A stretch of DNA of 64,000 nt from positions 1 to 64,000 of the forward strand of contig CALLSD010000062.1 in NCBI GenBank assembly GCA_938014245.1, given 5' to 3'. The notes beneath the pieces were generated by a model. That model was not told the DNA's origin and ran no database searches. It was given only the letters and a program-made list of their open reading frames with translations. Source of the stretch: an uncultured Actinomyces sp. GTDB taxonomy: Bacteria; Actinomycetota; Actinomycetes; Actinomycetales; Actinomycetaceae. This document shows, piece after piece, positions 33,979 to 43,088 of the stretch (its first letter is position 1; every line of letters begins with the position of its first letter). Made by a program: the position numbers and the translations under genes.

Positions 33979-36741
33979 ATGAGCGCGCCACTAAATGAAC
34001 TCCTCGATGATCTGGAAGATCGCGGTGTATTGACCGACGACGATGCCCTGTATGAGGCATTTTCATCCTGGGCATCATCAACGGGGCGTCCGCTCTACCG
34101 TCACCAAGATGAGTCTTTAATCGAGATTTTGTCGGGAAACCACGTCATTGCGGCAACGCCCACGGGCTCTGGCAAGTCAATGATTGCTTTGGCTGCACAT
34201 TTTGTGTCGACGGCTCATGGTGGGCGCTCGTACTACACGGCGCCCCTGAAGGCGCTGGTGTCAGAGAAGTTCTTTGATTTAGTGGCGCTTTTTGGCGCTG
34301 AAAACGTCGGAATGGTGACGGGCGACGTGTCTTTGAATGCGGACGCTCCGATTATTTGCTGTACTGCGGAAATCCTGGCGAATCAGTCTTTGCGCGAGGG
34401 ATCGACTTTAGACGCGGACATGATTGTCATGGACGAGTTCCATTTCTATGCCGATCCCCAGCGAGGCTGGGCTTGGCAGGTTCCGCTCCTTGAACTCACG
34501 CGTCCACAGTTCATTGCAATGAGCGCGACGCTTGGGGATACGACTGTTTTCCGCAAGCAATGGACGGAGCGAACGGGACGGCCGACGGTAGAAATCACCG
34601 ATGCACAGCGTCCTGTTCCCTTGGAATACGACTATGTTGTTGACACCCTTCAGGACACGGTCGAGCGTCTGCTTTCAGAGGGACGTCACCCGATCTACAT
34701 CGTTCATTTTTCCCAAAAAGATGCAGTTGATACGGCCTCTGCTCTGAGTGATCGCAAGCTCATTTCTCCTGAAATTCGTTCGCAGATTTCGCGTGAGATT
34801 TCCTCTGTGTCCTTTACAAAGGGTTTTGGGCAGACTCTGCGTGGCCTTCTTACTCACGGGATTGGGGTTCACCACGCGGGAATGCTGCCTAGGTATCGCC
34901 GACTTGTCGAGCGCTTGACCCAGCAGGGTTTGCTCCCGGTTATCTGCGGAACTGACACTCTTGGAGTCGGTATCAATGTCCCTATTCGCACAGTTTTGCT
35001 CACTTCCTTGGTGAAGTTTGATGGAAGCAAGATGCGGCACCTGCGTTCGCGTGAATTCCACCAGATTGCAGGACGCGCGGGGCGTGCGGGTTTTGACACC
35101 GTTGGTTTTGTCCGAGTTCTGGCCCCCGAGCACGAAGTGGAAACGGCCCGCGAGCGCGCCCGTTTAACGGCTGCTCAGGAGGCCGCTCGCGATGAACGCG
35201 AGGCGAAGAAGGCAAAGAAGAAGGCGTCCAAGAAGCGCAGTGGCCCCAAGGAAGGCCAGATCACTTGGTCGCGTTCGACTTTTGAGCGCCTGCGCGATGC
35301 TGCCCCTGAAGCATTGCAGTCTCACTTCGAGATGACTCACGCGACGGTTCTGAACGTGTTGGGCGGAGCAGCCGATGCTGGGCGAGATCCTGCAGAGCAT
35401 CTCGTCGATTTGGCATTGCACAACGATGACCCGCCGCTCCCTGCGAACCCTCATATTCGTCATCTTGCAGATATTTATACTTCTCTTCTCCAAGCCGGGG
35501 TTGTCGAGCATCTCTCCAGTGCCCGGGCTCAGGAGTTGGGTGTCTCTAGGTTGCAGTTGGTTGCGGATTTGCCGGATGATTTTGCGCTCAATCAGCCGCT
35601 TTCTCCCTTCGCTTTGGCTGCTTTCGAGCTTCTTGATCCGGATTCGCTGACCTTTGCCCTTGACGTGATTTCCATTGTCGAGGCCGTGCTTGAGGATCCC
35701 CGGCCCCTGCTGTATGCGCAAGAAAACCAGGCGAAAGCTGCGGCCGTTGCGTCCATGAAGGCGCAGGGGATGGAGTATGACGAGCGCATGGCTGCCCTAG
35801 AGGAGATCTCGTGGCCTAAGCCTTTGGAAGAGCTCCTCTCCCCCGCTTTTAGTGTCTATGCGCGTTCAAACCCGTGGGTGGGAGATCTTGAACTCTCTCC
35901 CAAGTCGGTCATCCGCGAAATGATTGAAAACGCCATGACCTTTACCGAGCTCATTTCCCGTTACGACGTGGGGCGCTCAGAGGGCGTCATTTTGCGCTAT
36001 CTCAGTGATGCCTATCGAATGATGCGTCAAGTGATCCCGGAAGAAATCATGACCGAGGAACTTGAAGCCATGATTTCGTGGTTGGCTGATCTGATCCGCA
36101 GCGTTGATTCTTCTCTTCTGGACGAGTGGGAAGCAATGATGAACGGGGAGGAATTGACCGAGGCCGAAGGGGTTTCTTCTACCGTTGGAGCTGAGCGCGC
36201 ATTTGGAGCCGATGAGTCCGGAGTTATTGCTTTCACGGCAAATCGTCATGCTTTCCGCAATGCCGTACGTCGGGCGCTCTTTAATTTTGTTGAGTTGATG
36301 AGTCGTGATGATGTCGATGGGCTTGAGCGAGCAAGCGCGCAGGCCGCAGATAGTGATGGGCTCTTTGCTGAGGCTGCGCCGTGGACCGGCGATGATTGGG
36401 ATCATGCCTTGGAACGCTACTGGGCAGAACATGACTGGATCGATATCAATCAGGGCGCGCGTTCCCAAGCGCTTTGTGCCTTGGAAGAACAGATCAGCGG
36501 CGAAGACATCTTGGCCTTGATGCCCTTCTCCGCCAGGGATAACGCCAATCAGCGCAATCGTTTCGAGGTCCTCGCGCGGGCCGTCGATGAGGCTCCCACC
36601 GGTTCGGTCTGGTTGGCGACTCAGACCATCACGGATCCGGAAGGCAATATGGACTGGCGTATTGCCGCCCTCGTGGACTTGGCTGCCTCTGACAAGGAAA
36701 AGCTGGCGGTTCTGACCGTGCTCACGGTCGACGCGCGGTAG
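33979..36741 (+). CDS. DEAD/DEAH-box helicase with DUF3516 (Ski2-like)
   Basis: A 920-residue superfamily II helicase. Walker A ATPTGSGKS is at 59-67, the DEFH box at 152-155, motif III MSATL at about 177, and motif VI QIAGRAGRAG at about 362. The long C-terminal DUF3516 region follows, with a Lys-rich patch near 410-425. The ATG is only a few bases after a GATAGA -10-like element, so the message may be leaderless. Relatives act on RNA or structured nucleic acid; the target here is unknown. Confidence 0.9.
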   Translation: MSAPLNELLDDLEDRGVLTDDDALYEAFSSWASSTGRPLYRHQDESLIEILSGNHVIAATPTGSGKSMIALAAHFVSTAHGGRSYYTAPLKALVSEKFFDLVALFGAENVGMVTGDVSLNADAPIICCTAEILANQSLREGSTLDADMIVMDEFHFYADPQRGWAWQVPLLELTRPQFIAMSATLGDTTVFRKQWTERTGRPTVEITDAQRPVPLEYDYVVDTLQDTVERLLSEGRHPIYIVHFSQKDAVDTASALSDRKLISPEIRSQISREISSVSFTKGFGQTLRGLLTHGIGVHHAGMLPRYRRLVERLTQQGLLPVICGTDTLGVGINVPIRTVLLTSLVKFDGSKMRHLRSREFHQIAGRAGRAGFDTVGFVRVLAPEHEVETARERARLTAAQEAARDEREAKKAKKKASKKRSGPKEGQITWSRSTFERLRDAAPEALQSHFEMTHATVLNVLGGAADAGRDPAEHLVDLALHNDDPPLPANPHIRHLADIYTSLLQAGVVEHLSSARAQELGVSRLQLVADLPDDFALNQPLSPFALAAFELLDPDSLTFALDVISIVEAVLEDPRPLLYAQENQAKAAAVASMKAQGMEYDERMAALEEISWPKPLEELLSPAFSVYARSNPWVGDLELSPKSVIREMIENAMTFTELISRYDVGRSEGVILRYLSDAYRMMRQVIPEEIMTEELEAMISWLADLIRSVDSSLLDEWEAMMNGEELTEAEGVSSTVGAERAFGADESGVIAFTANRHAFRNAVRRALFNFVELMSRDDVDGLERASAQAADSDGLFAEAAPWTGDDWDHALERYWAEHDWIDINQGARSQALCALEEQISGEDILALMPFSARDNANQRNRFEVLARAVDEAPTGSVWLATQTITDPEGNMDWRIAALVDLAASDKEKLAVLTVLTVDAR

Positions 36742-36826
36742 GGGCCTACTTCAAGGATTGTGGGATCTTGCGCGGGGATAAGTCATTATCGACAGCCTTG
36801 ACTACTTCAATAGTCGGTAGCAAGCT

Positions 36827-37249
36827 CTACCCCACAGGACGCTCGCCAATCTCCTGCTGAAGACGTAAAAGGTACCCGTCGGGGTCCTGAACCAAGAACT
36901 GGCGTACGCCGATCTCAATGTCGCCTGCCCGATACCACTTCTCTTCGGGCTCAACAAAGATTGGCCACCCTGCCTTCTTGATACGCCGCAATGCGGCATC
37001 CAAGTTCTCGACCTGCACCTCGAAGTTGATCCCGCGGCCAAGCGGTGGCTCAAGGGCACCGGTCGCCCACGTCCTCCCCTGGTTGATCTGGTCGAGCATC
37101 AGGTGCGCATTACCCAAGACGAGGTATCCAAACCCCTCTTCGGGCCTCTCATAGCGGAGGGAAAAACCGACCAGATTGCACCAGAAATGCCGGGAGGCCT
37201 CGTAATCGGTGACGGAAAGTTCAGGAACAAGCCCGGGTTCGCAGGTCAT
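36827..37249 (-). CDS. VOC-family protein (glyoxalase/bleomycin-resistance fold)
   Basis: A 140-residue vicinal-oxygen-chelate protein. LVPELSVTDYEASRHFWCNLVGF opens a beta-alpha-beta-beta-beta unit. The second contains GRGINFEVQVENLDAALRRIKKAGW and ends VQDPDGYLLRLQQ. The form resembles bleomycin-binding or lactoylglutathione-lyase-like proteins. A specific substrate cannot be assigned. Confidence 0.82.
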   Translation of the reverse strand: MTCEPGLVPELSVTDYEASRHFWCNLVGFSLRYERPEEGFGYLVLGNAHLMLDQINQGRTWATGALEPPLGRGINFEVQVENLDAALRRIKKAGWPIFVEPEEKWYRAGDIEIGVRQFLVQDPDGYLLRLQQEIGERPVG

Positions 37250-37312
37250 TTCTGCACTCTATCAGACAGCTCGGATGCAGAAGTTGAACTCGGTCACGAC
37301 TGTCGGACAATT

Positions 37313-37429
37313 TCAATTCCCACGGTTTGCAAGGCGGTTAGGAAGCCCCCGTTTACGCGCCCGCTTCAAATCCTTCTTGAACTGACTTGTCATCACAAGG
37401 GACCGTCGCCCTTGTTGAGAGTCACTCAT
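37313..37429 (-). pseudogene. Truncated YafQ/RelE-type toxin
   Basis: Thirty-eight codons starting inside the antitoxin stop. The segment MTSQFKKDLKRARKRGLPNRL matches the beginning of YafQ-type mRNA interferases (usually about 90 residues). The frame then stops after ANRGN and the catalytic C-terminal part is missing. The deletion leaves the RelB antitoxin without a functional partner. Confidence 0.7.
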
Positions 37430-37700
37430 CATCGACATCAGCGAACGCCTGCGATGCCGACATATAGCGACTAGCAGCGACACGTCCGGCAGCAATTTCA
37501 CGAGCTTCACGCATAGCAGCTTCAGTTTCAGCATTGAAACGAGGGGGGCGCAGTTCGAAGGGCAAACCACCTTCCATGATCGACTTGTGCAGAAACACGT
37601 TTACAGCGTCAGTGAGGTTCATCCCAAACTGGGCATACACCCGTTCAGCCTCTTCTTTCACGCTTGGGTCCACACGCATGTTGAGTGTTGCAGTCTTCAT
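37422..37700 (-). CDS. RelB/DinJ-family antitoxin
   Basis: A 92-residue type II antitoxin. The N-terminal ribbon-helix-helix reads MKTATLNMRVDPSVKEEAERVYAQFGMNLTDAVNVFL, followed by a flexible toxin-neutralizing tail. The ATG lies behind GGGGTGAGTC. The toxin reading frame overlaps its last codons but is truncated, so it is now an orphan. Confidence 0.88.
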   Translation of the reverse strand: MKTATLNMRVDPSVKEEAERVYAQFGMNLTDAVNVFLHKSIMEGGLPFELRPPRFNAETEAAMREAREIAAGRVAASRYMSASQAFADVDDE

Positions 37701-37876
37701 GACTCACCCCTTCGACAAACAGATGTACAACAGAAATCTTACAATGCCAACACAATGTACGTCATGTGACATATATCTTCCCTTATTCAAGGGTAAGCGT
37801 GTCATACACTTTTCCGAGTTCGATCGCATCAGTCAGAGAGCGCAATGAAAATGCAAAAGTGCGCCACTCCGGACGA

Positions 37877-38389
37877 TTAGGCCTGCGCTGCAAGATCGAC
37901 GACCTCGGCACCAACAATTTCTGCTAGGTCAAGCGGACTCAGCTCCACACTCACTCCCCTGCGGCCTCCCGATACCAGCATCGTTTCATGATCCAAACAT
38001 GAGGAATCAATGAAGATTCGATGTTTTGTCGTTTGCCCCAAAGGACTAATCCCGCCAACGACATAGCCCGTACGGCGCTGCGCAACGGCAGGATCAGCCA
38101 TAGCCGCGTTCTTCGCTCCGGCGGCTTTGGCAATGAGCTTCATTGACAGGTGCGCAAGCGCCGGAACACAACCCACGACATACTCCCCCGTCGGCTCAAG
38201 CTTGACCATCAAGGTCTTGAAAGCAATTGCTGGGTCGATCCCCAATTTCTCAACAGTTTCCTCACCGTAGGCACGCGCGGAAGGATCATGCTCGTACTCG
38301 TGAACAACGAAAGGAACCCCGGCCTCGTTCAATTCCTCAATTGCGTGAGTGGGGCCTGAAGCGTGATCTTTGGAGTGTTTACGAGCCAT
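37877..38389 (-). CDS. ybaK: YbaK/EbsC-family Cys-tRNA(Pro) deacylase
   Basis: A 170-residue trans-editing enzyme that hydrolyses misacylated Cys-tRNA(Pro). YVVGCVPALAHLSMKLIAKAAGAKNAAM includes the catalytic lysine region; GYVVGGISPLGQ and RIFIDSSCLDHETMLVSGGRRG are the family hallmarks. The ATG at 38389 is preferred to the longer frame. The 176-bp gap to relB shows no gene. Confidence 0.88.
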   Translation of the reverse strand: MARKHSKDHASGPTHAIEELNEAGVPFVVHEYEHDPSARAYGEETVEKLGIDPAIAFKTLMVKLEPTGEYVVGCVPALAHLSMKLIAKAAGAKNAAMADPAVAQRRTGYVVGGISPLGQTTKHRIFIDSSCLDHETMLVSGGRRGVSVELSPLDLAEIVGAEVVDLAAQA

Positions 38390-38446
38390 ACCCCCAGTGT
38401 AAGTCCCAAGGAAACAGTCTTTTGGTTTCAGCAAAAATAGAAAGCG

Positions 38447-38474
38447 GCCGGGCTGATGGAAATCAGCCCGGCCC
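38447..38474 (-). terminator. Intrinsic terminator after yccF
   Basis: A 12-bp perfect stem GGCCGGGCTGAT / ATCAGCCCGGCC closes on a GGAA loop. On the minus strand a T-rich tail (CTTTCTATTTTTG) follows. Confidence 0.85.
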
Positions 38475-38505
38475 TGAGTTTCACCACAAATAGCGGAGCG
38501 GCACT

Positions 38506-38895
38506 TTAGACGAAGGTCGCCTGCGGATCATCGATCACCATCTTGCCGAAGGGGAAGCAGGTGATCGGGATGAGCTTCAGATTGGCAATCGCCAAGGGAA
38601 TACCGATGATGGTGATGGCCTGGAAGAAAGCCGTGATGACATGTCCGATTGCCAGCCAGATACCGGCAATGAAAAACCAGATCAGATTCATCAGCGCCGA
38701 ACCAGCACCAGCTCCAGGCATCGGGACAACTCGTTTACCGAAGGGCCAGATAATGTAGCTCGCGATTCGGAATGATGCAATACCTGCCGGGATTGTCACG
38801 ATGAAAATACACGCGAGCAATCCGAAAAAGATGTAGTCCAAGAACAGTACGAAACCGCCGAAAACCAGCCAAATAATATTGAGCCAGAAGCGCAT
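38506..38895 (-). CDS. YccF-domain membrane protein
   Basis: A 129-residue inner-membrane protein with two YccF repeats. Each has a long hydrophobic helix followed by a P-F-G-K turn (IIWPFGKRVV and ITCFPFGKMVI). The start ATG at 38895 has AAGGA five bases upstream. The function of this family is unknown. It is monocistronic with its own terminator. Confidence 0.85.
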   Translation of the reverse strand: MRFWLNIIWLVFGGFVLFLDYIFFGLLACIFIVTIPAGIASFRIASYIIWPFGKRVVPMPGAGAGSALMNLIWFFIAGIWLAIGHVITAFFQAITIIGIPLAIANLKLIPITCFPFGKMVIDDPQATFV

Positions 38896-38960
38896 TTCAT
38901 TCCTTCCACCAAGTTGTACTGCATCAAGTCTCGCACAGCAGTCCCTCAATTCACGCTCGC

Positions 38961-38993
38961 TTTTCCCCTGATTCTCCCCTGATTTCCCCCTGA
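38961..38993. repeat. Three tandem 11-bp repeats upstream of yggS
   Basis: TTTTCCCCTGA, TTCTCCCCTGA and TTTCCCCCTGA follow one another without gaps. The block ends 10 bp before a -10-like TACACT (39004-39009), covering the -35 position of yggS. It could be a regulator site or a promoter-strength element. Confidence 0.55.
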
Positions 38994-39015
38994 GTCGTGT
39001 GGCTACACTGATGCC

Positions 39016-39726
39016 ATGACTATTCCTTCAGCGATTGCCGAGGCCATTGACCGCATCGACCGCGCACGCCAGGCCGCCGGTCGCAGCGATCGCGTGGCCT
39101 TAGAACTCGCGGTAAAAACTCGCACCCCCGAGGAATGTCGCGAGGCCGCCCAAGCCTTGAGCGATCTGGGACAACCGATCCTCTTGGGGCATAACCGCGT
39201 CCAGGAAGCCACGGCAACAGTTGAAGCAATTAGACAGGTACCGGGAGCACAGATCCACTTAATCGGCCCGCTCCAATCGAACAAGATCAATCAGGCGCTC
39301 TCCTGTGTCGACGCGATTGAATCGATTGATTCTGCCGCACTCGTCCAGAAAATCGATTCACGCCTCGACCGAGAACTCCCCGTCTTTATCGAAGTTAACG
39401 TCTCTGGCGAAGACACAAAACACGGCTGCAGCCCCACCGATGTCCCTGCTCTTATCGAGGCCGTCTCCTCCTCGGCGCACCTGAGCCTCGCAGGCTTCAT
39501 GACCGTCGGTCTCAACTCCTCTGCCGAGACAGATGTGCGCCGCGGATACGCCCAGCTGCGCCAGCTACGTGACCGCAGCGCCAAAGAGCTTAACCTCCCC
39601 GCAGACGCCCTTGAGCTGTCGATGGGGATGAGTAATGACCTCGAATGGGCGATTGCAGAAGGGGCAACAATCGTTCGAGTGGGAACCGCAGTTTTTGGGG
39701 CCCGGCGCTTAGCTGCGCGGGGATAG
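39016..39726 (+). CDS. YggS-family PLP homeostasis protein
   Basis: A 236-residue PLP-binding TIM-barrel protein. The cofactor lysine is K34 in LAVKTRTP. LGHNRVQEA, HLIGPLQSNKI and SMGMSNDLEWAIAEGATIVRVGTAVFG are standard. It keeps free PLP and keto-acid balance. The -10-like TACACT ends only six bases before the ATG, so the transcript is probably leaderless. The 3' end overlaps the convergent Pr6Pr gene by 18 bp. Confidence 0.9.
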   Translation: MTIPSAIAEAIDRIDRARQAAGRSDRVALELAVKTRTPEECREAAQALSDLGQPILLGHNRVQEATATVEAIRQVPGAQIHLIGPLQSNKINQALSCVDAIESIDSAALVQKIDSRLDRELPVFIEVNVSGEDTKHGCSPTDVPALIEAVSSSAHLSLAGFMTVGLNSSAETDVRRGYAQLRQLRDRSAKELNLPADALELSMGMSNDLEWAIAEGATIVRVGTAVFGARRLAARG

Positions 39727-40398
39727 CGCCTTCCCAGCGATCCAATCGATCCCAACGATCGCGCCAAGGAATACCAGCGCCCCGCACAAGATCGCGACGA
39801 TATTGATGCACACCTGCTGGTAGCCCAAGACCGTCACATTGACGAAATCGTAAGGGTACTGGTGGACGAAGGCACCACGAACCAGCGTGTAGACGATCCA
39901 CGCAATCGGAATGAGCAGAGCCTTAAGGACGACTCCACCGCTGACTCCTCCACGCGGCCCACATGCCAATGCAACCACGATCATCAGGAGTGGAACAACG
40001 ACGTGCTGGAGCGGGTTTGTCAGGACAGACCAGCCGCTCAAAACCTCAGTTGGACGGATCAAGAAGTGATAAACAATGGCCGTCACCGTGATCATCATGA
40101 GCGCACATAAATGCAACGCGCGTCCCCACGAGCCAATCTCACTGCCTCGAAGTGCGATGAGCGTTGCGACAATGGCAACCAGAATATTCGACCACTCCGT
40201 GAAGTAAGACAGGCATTCGATCATTCTCTGGCCGAACCCGGCCCAGCCAAAGGGAGCTCCACCGAACATCCCAGGCCGGGCCACGGCCTCGCGAGAATAC
40301 CCGTCGATAGCGGTAATGACCAAGGTGAGGACCACACCAAGCCACGCGGCGATTGCCACAAGCGCATAGCCCCAACGGCCAGCGGTCGCCAGAGTCAT
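39709..40398 (-). CDS. Pr6Pr-family membrane protein
   Basis: A 229-residue polytopic protein with about six membrane helices (WGYALVAIAAWLGVVL, SNILVAIVATLIAL, LCALMMITVTAIVYHFL, VVVPLLMIVVALAC, ALLIPIAWIVYTLV and the last near IVAILCGALVFLGAI). This is typical of the actinobacterial Pr6Pr (FAR-17a/AIG1-like) group. The ATG at 40398 is used rather than GTG 40413. Function unknown. Confidence 0.78.
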   Translation of the reverse strand: MTLATAGRWGYALVAIAAWLGVVLTLVITAIDGYSREAVARPGMFGGAPFGWAGFGQRMIECLSYFTEWSNILVAIVATLIALRGSEIGSWGRALHLCALMMITVTAIVYHFLIRPTEVLSGWSVLTNPLQHVVVPLLMIVVALACGPRGGVSGGVVLKALLIPIAWIVYTLVRGAFVHQYPYDFVNVTVLGYQQVCINIVAILCGALVFLGAIVGIDWIAGKALSPRS

Positions 40399-40418
40399 CT
40401 GCTTTCCTCTCACTGGTC

Positions 40419-42266
40419 CTATGCCCAGTCGGGAAGAATACGCACGCCGCCCTTATCGGCAGACGCTGCAAGCATTCCGTAGACCTTCAAGGCATCAGAG
40501 ACGTGACGCGAACGAGGCTTGGAAGGCTTCCACGGGGTGGCGCCCATCTCCGCGCGGCGGCGCTCAAGTTCCTCATCGCTGACATTCACACGAAGCAGAC
40601 GCTTGTTGACGTCGATCTCGATCTCATCGCCCGTGCGGACCAAGCCGATCGCACCGCCAGCAGCGGCCTCGGGAGAGATGTGACCAATCGAGATACCGGA
40701 GGTGCCGCCAGAGAAACGGCCATCGGTGATCAGCGCACACTTCTTACCCAAGCCCAGTCCTTTGAGGTACGAGGTCGGGTAGAGCATTTCCTGCATGCCC
40801 GGGCCACCCTTGGGGCCTTCGTAGGTGATGACGACGACGTCGCCTTCCTGAACCTTCTTGCTCAGAATCGATTCAACGGCCTCTTCTTGAGACTCCACAA
40901 CGAATGCACGGCCGACGAAGTGGAAGAGCGACTCATCAATACCTGCGCTCTTAATAACCGCGCCATTCTCGGCGATGTTGCCATAAAGGACCGCAAGCCC
41001 ACCGTCCTTTGTGTATGCGTGCTCAACATCGCGGATGCAGCCATTCTCGGAATCCGTTTCCAAGGACTCGAAGAGGTTCGCTGTCGAGAAAGCGTGGGTC
41101 GTGCGCACGCCACCGGGCGCTGCAAGGTAGCGATGCTTGGCCTCGTCAGTGGCGCTGCCACTGCGAATATCCCACGCACCCAGCCACTCCTCCAAGGAAG
41201 GAGCATGGACGGAGTGCACATCACGGTTCAGCAGGCCCGCGCGGTTAAGCTCGCCAAGCAGGGCGGGGATTCCACCAGCGCGGTGCACGTGCTCAATGTG
41301 GTAGGTCGTCGAGTTCGGGGCCACCTTGCACAGGCAAGGGACGCGGCGCGAAATCGCATCGATATCGTCCAAGGTGAAATCAACCCCGGCCTCGTGAGCG
41401 ATCGCAAGAATGTGAAGAACAGTATTCGTGGAGCCGCCCATGGCAACGTCCAAGCTCATCGCGTTCTCGAAAGCGTGCTTGGTAGCGATCGAGCGCGGCA
41501 GAACCGAATCATCATCATTGTCGTAGTACGCGCGGCACATATCAACGATGCGGTGTCCAGCTTCCAAGAAGAGCTTCTTGCGCTCAACCTGCGTAGCCAA
41601 AGTCGTGCCGTTACCGGGCAGCGCAAGGCCGATAGCCTCGTTCAAGCAGTTCATGGAGTTCGCGGTGAACATGCCCGCACACGATCCACAGGTCGGGCAG
41701 GCATTGGCCTCAACCTGGGCAAGCTGGGTATCCGAAACCGAATCATCCACGGCCATGACCATTGCATCGATCAGGTCGAGACGGTGCTCCACAACGCCTT
41801 CAATGGAGGCACCAGACTCCATCGGGCCACCGGAGACGAAGATCGTCGGGATATTCAAGCGCATGGCAGCGATGAGCATACCGGGAGTGATCTTGTCGCA
41901 GTTCGAGATGCACACCAAGGCGTCCGCGCGGTGAGCGTTGACCATGTACTCCACCGAGTCCGCAATCACCTCGCGCGAAGGCAGCGAGTAGAGCATGCCG
42001 TCGTGGCCCATAGCAATGCCATCATCAACGGCGATGGTATTGAATTCCTTCGCGACGCCGCCCGCCTCGCGGATTGCGCCGGCGACAAGCTCGCCCATGT
42101 CCTTGAGGTGGACGTGGCCGGGAACGAACTGGGTGAAAGAGTTCGCGATCGCGATGATCGGCTTGCCGAAATCTCCGTCTCCCATGCCGGTTGCGCGCCA
42201 GAGCGCACGTGCTCCGGCCATGTTGCGGCCTTGAGTTGATGTTGCTGAACGCAAGGGCTTACTCAT
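40419..42266 (-). CDS. ilvD: Dihydroxy-acid dehydratase
   Basis: A 615-residue Fe-S dehydratase common to valine, isoleucine and leucine synthesis. Cluster cysteines appear in CISNCDKITPGM and CPTCGSCAGMFTANSMNCL. The C-terminal DGRFSGGTSGISIGHISPEAAAGG is characteristic. It stands apart from ilvE and leuB in this window. It is followed 20 bp later by the Pr6Pr gene. Confidence 0.96.
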   Translation of the reverse strand: MSKPLRSATSTQGRNMAGARALWRATGMGDGDFGKPIIAIANSFTQFVPGHVHLKDMGELVAGAIREAGGVAKEFNTIAVDDGIAMGHDGMLYSLPSREVIADSVEYMVNAHRADALVCISNCDKITPGMLIAAMRLNIPTIFVSGGPMESGASIEGVVEHRLDLIDAMVMAVDDSVSDTQLAQVEANACPTCGSCAGMFTANSMNCLNEAIGLALPGNGTTLATQVERKKLFLEAGHRIVDMCRAYYDNDDDSVLPRSIATKHAFENAMSLDVAMGGSTNTVLHILAIAHEAGVDFTLDDIDAISRRVPCLCKVAPNSTTYHIEHVHRAGGIPALLGELNRAGLLNRDVHSVHAPSLEEWLGAWDIRSGSATDEAKHRYLAAPGGVRTTHAFSTANLFESLETDSENGCIRDVEHAYTKDGGLAVLYGNIAENGAVIKSAGIDESLFHFVGRAFVVESQEEAVESILSKKVQEGDVVVITYEGPKGGPGMQEMLYPTSYLKGLGLGKKCALITDGRFSGGTSGISIGHISPEAAAGGAIGLVRTGDEIEIDVNKRLLRVNVSDEELERRRAEMGATPWKPSKPRSRHVSDALKVYGMLAASADKGGVRILPDWA

Positions 42267-42339
42267 CGTTTACTCCCCCAATGACACTTTTGTAACTGTT
42301 TCAACCCTAGTTCCGCACGGGGGCTAGTTCTCACCCAGA

Positions 42340-43020
42340 TCAGGAAATGGACGAGGCCTTGCGTACACTTTTCGCCACGTGGCGCGGTTTTGCGGCGCTT
42401 ACTAAGGCTTTGCGAGCTGTCCACTTTTTGACCGCCCACACGGCCAGAGCGATGCCAGCCAGGGCAAAAACGATAAGTTGGTATCGCGAAATCCATTCTT
42501 CGACAAGCGCCCAATTCGCGCCAAGCGCATATCCAGCACCGATAAGGATCGAATTCCACACCGCAGAACCAATTGCCGTGTACACGGTGAAGGGCAGCAG
42601 TTTCATTCGTTCAATACCGGCCGGAATCGAAATCAAAGAGCGCACGACGGGGACGATGCGTCCCAGGAGAACTGCAAGCGGGCCTCGGCGCACAAACCAT
42701 GCTTCCGCGCGCTTGATGTCGGACTCCTTAACAAAAGGAATTTTCGCGGCCAGGGAGTAGAAGCGCGCCCGGCCAAACCATGCACCCAAGGCATACAGGG
42801 CGAGCGCACCAGCCACCGATCCGAGCGTCGCCCACACGATTGCGCTGATCAACCCCATACTTCCCGAGGCCGCAGCAAAGCCTGCGGAAGGCAGGATCAC
42901 TTCGCTGGGGATGGGCGGGAAAAGGTTCTCCGCAGCAACAGCAATACCTACGCCGGGTGCACCAAGGGCGCCAACAAGTGAAACAACGGCTTGGACAATA
43001 GGTTCAAGAAGATTACTCAT
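42340..43020 (-). CDS. DedA-family membrane protein
   Basis: A 226-residue SNARE-associated (DedA/VTT) membrane protein. ENLFPPIPSEVILPSAGF and GRIVPVVRSLISIPAGIERM carry the family's conserved acidic and arginine residues. Four to five hydrophobic segments follow. The C-terminal 30 residues are strongly basic (WTARKALVSAAKPRHVAKSV). DedA proteins support undecaprenyl-phosphate or phospholipid recycling; exact activity here is unknown. Confidence 0.88.
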   Translation of the reverse strand: MSNLLEPIVQAVVSLVGALGAPGVGIAVAAENLFPPIPSEVILPSAGFAAASGSMGLISAIVWATLGSVAGALALYALGAWFGRARFYSLAAKIPFVKESDIKRAEAWFVRRGPLAVLLGRIVPVVRSLISIPAGIERMKLLPFTVYTAIGSAVWNSILIGAGYALGANWALVEEWISRYQLIVFALAGIALAVWAVKKWTARKALVSAAKPRHVAKSVRKASSIS

Positions 43021-43088
43021 GCCTGTAGCATCACGGCGCAAGGCATGGAAGAGTTTTGCTCACCCTTTGTGTGGGCTGTGAAAGCCAA

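Noticed and set aside
40353..42239. A 628-codon open frame on the plus strand
   Set aside because: It is opposite ilvD and has no recognisable protein motif; GC-rich codon use keeps the antisense frame open.
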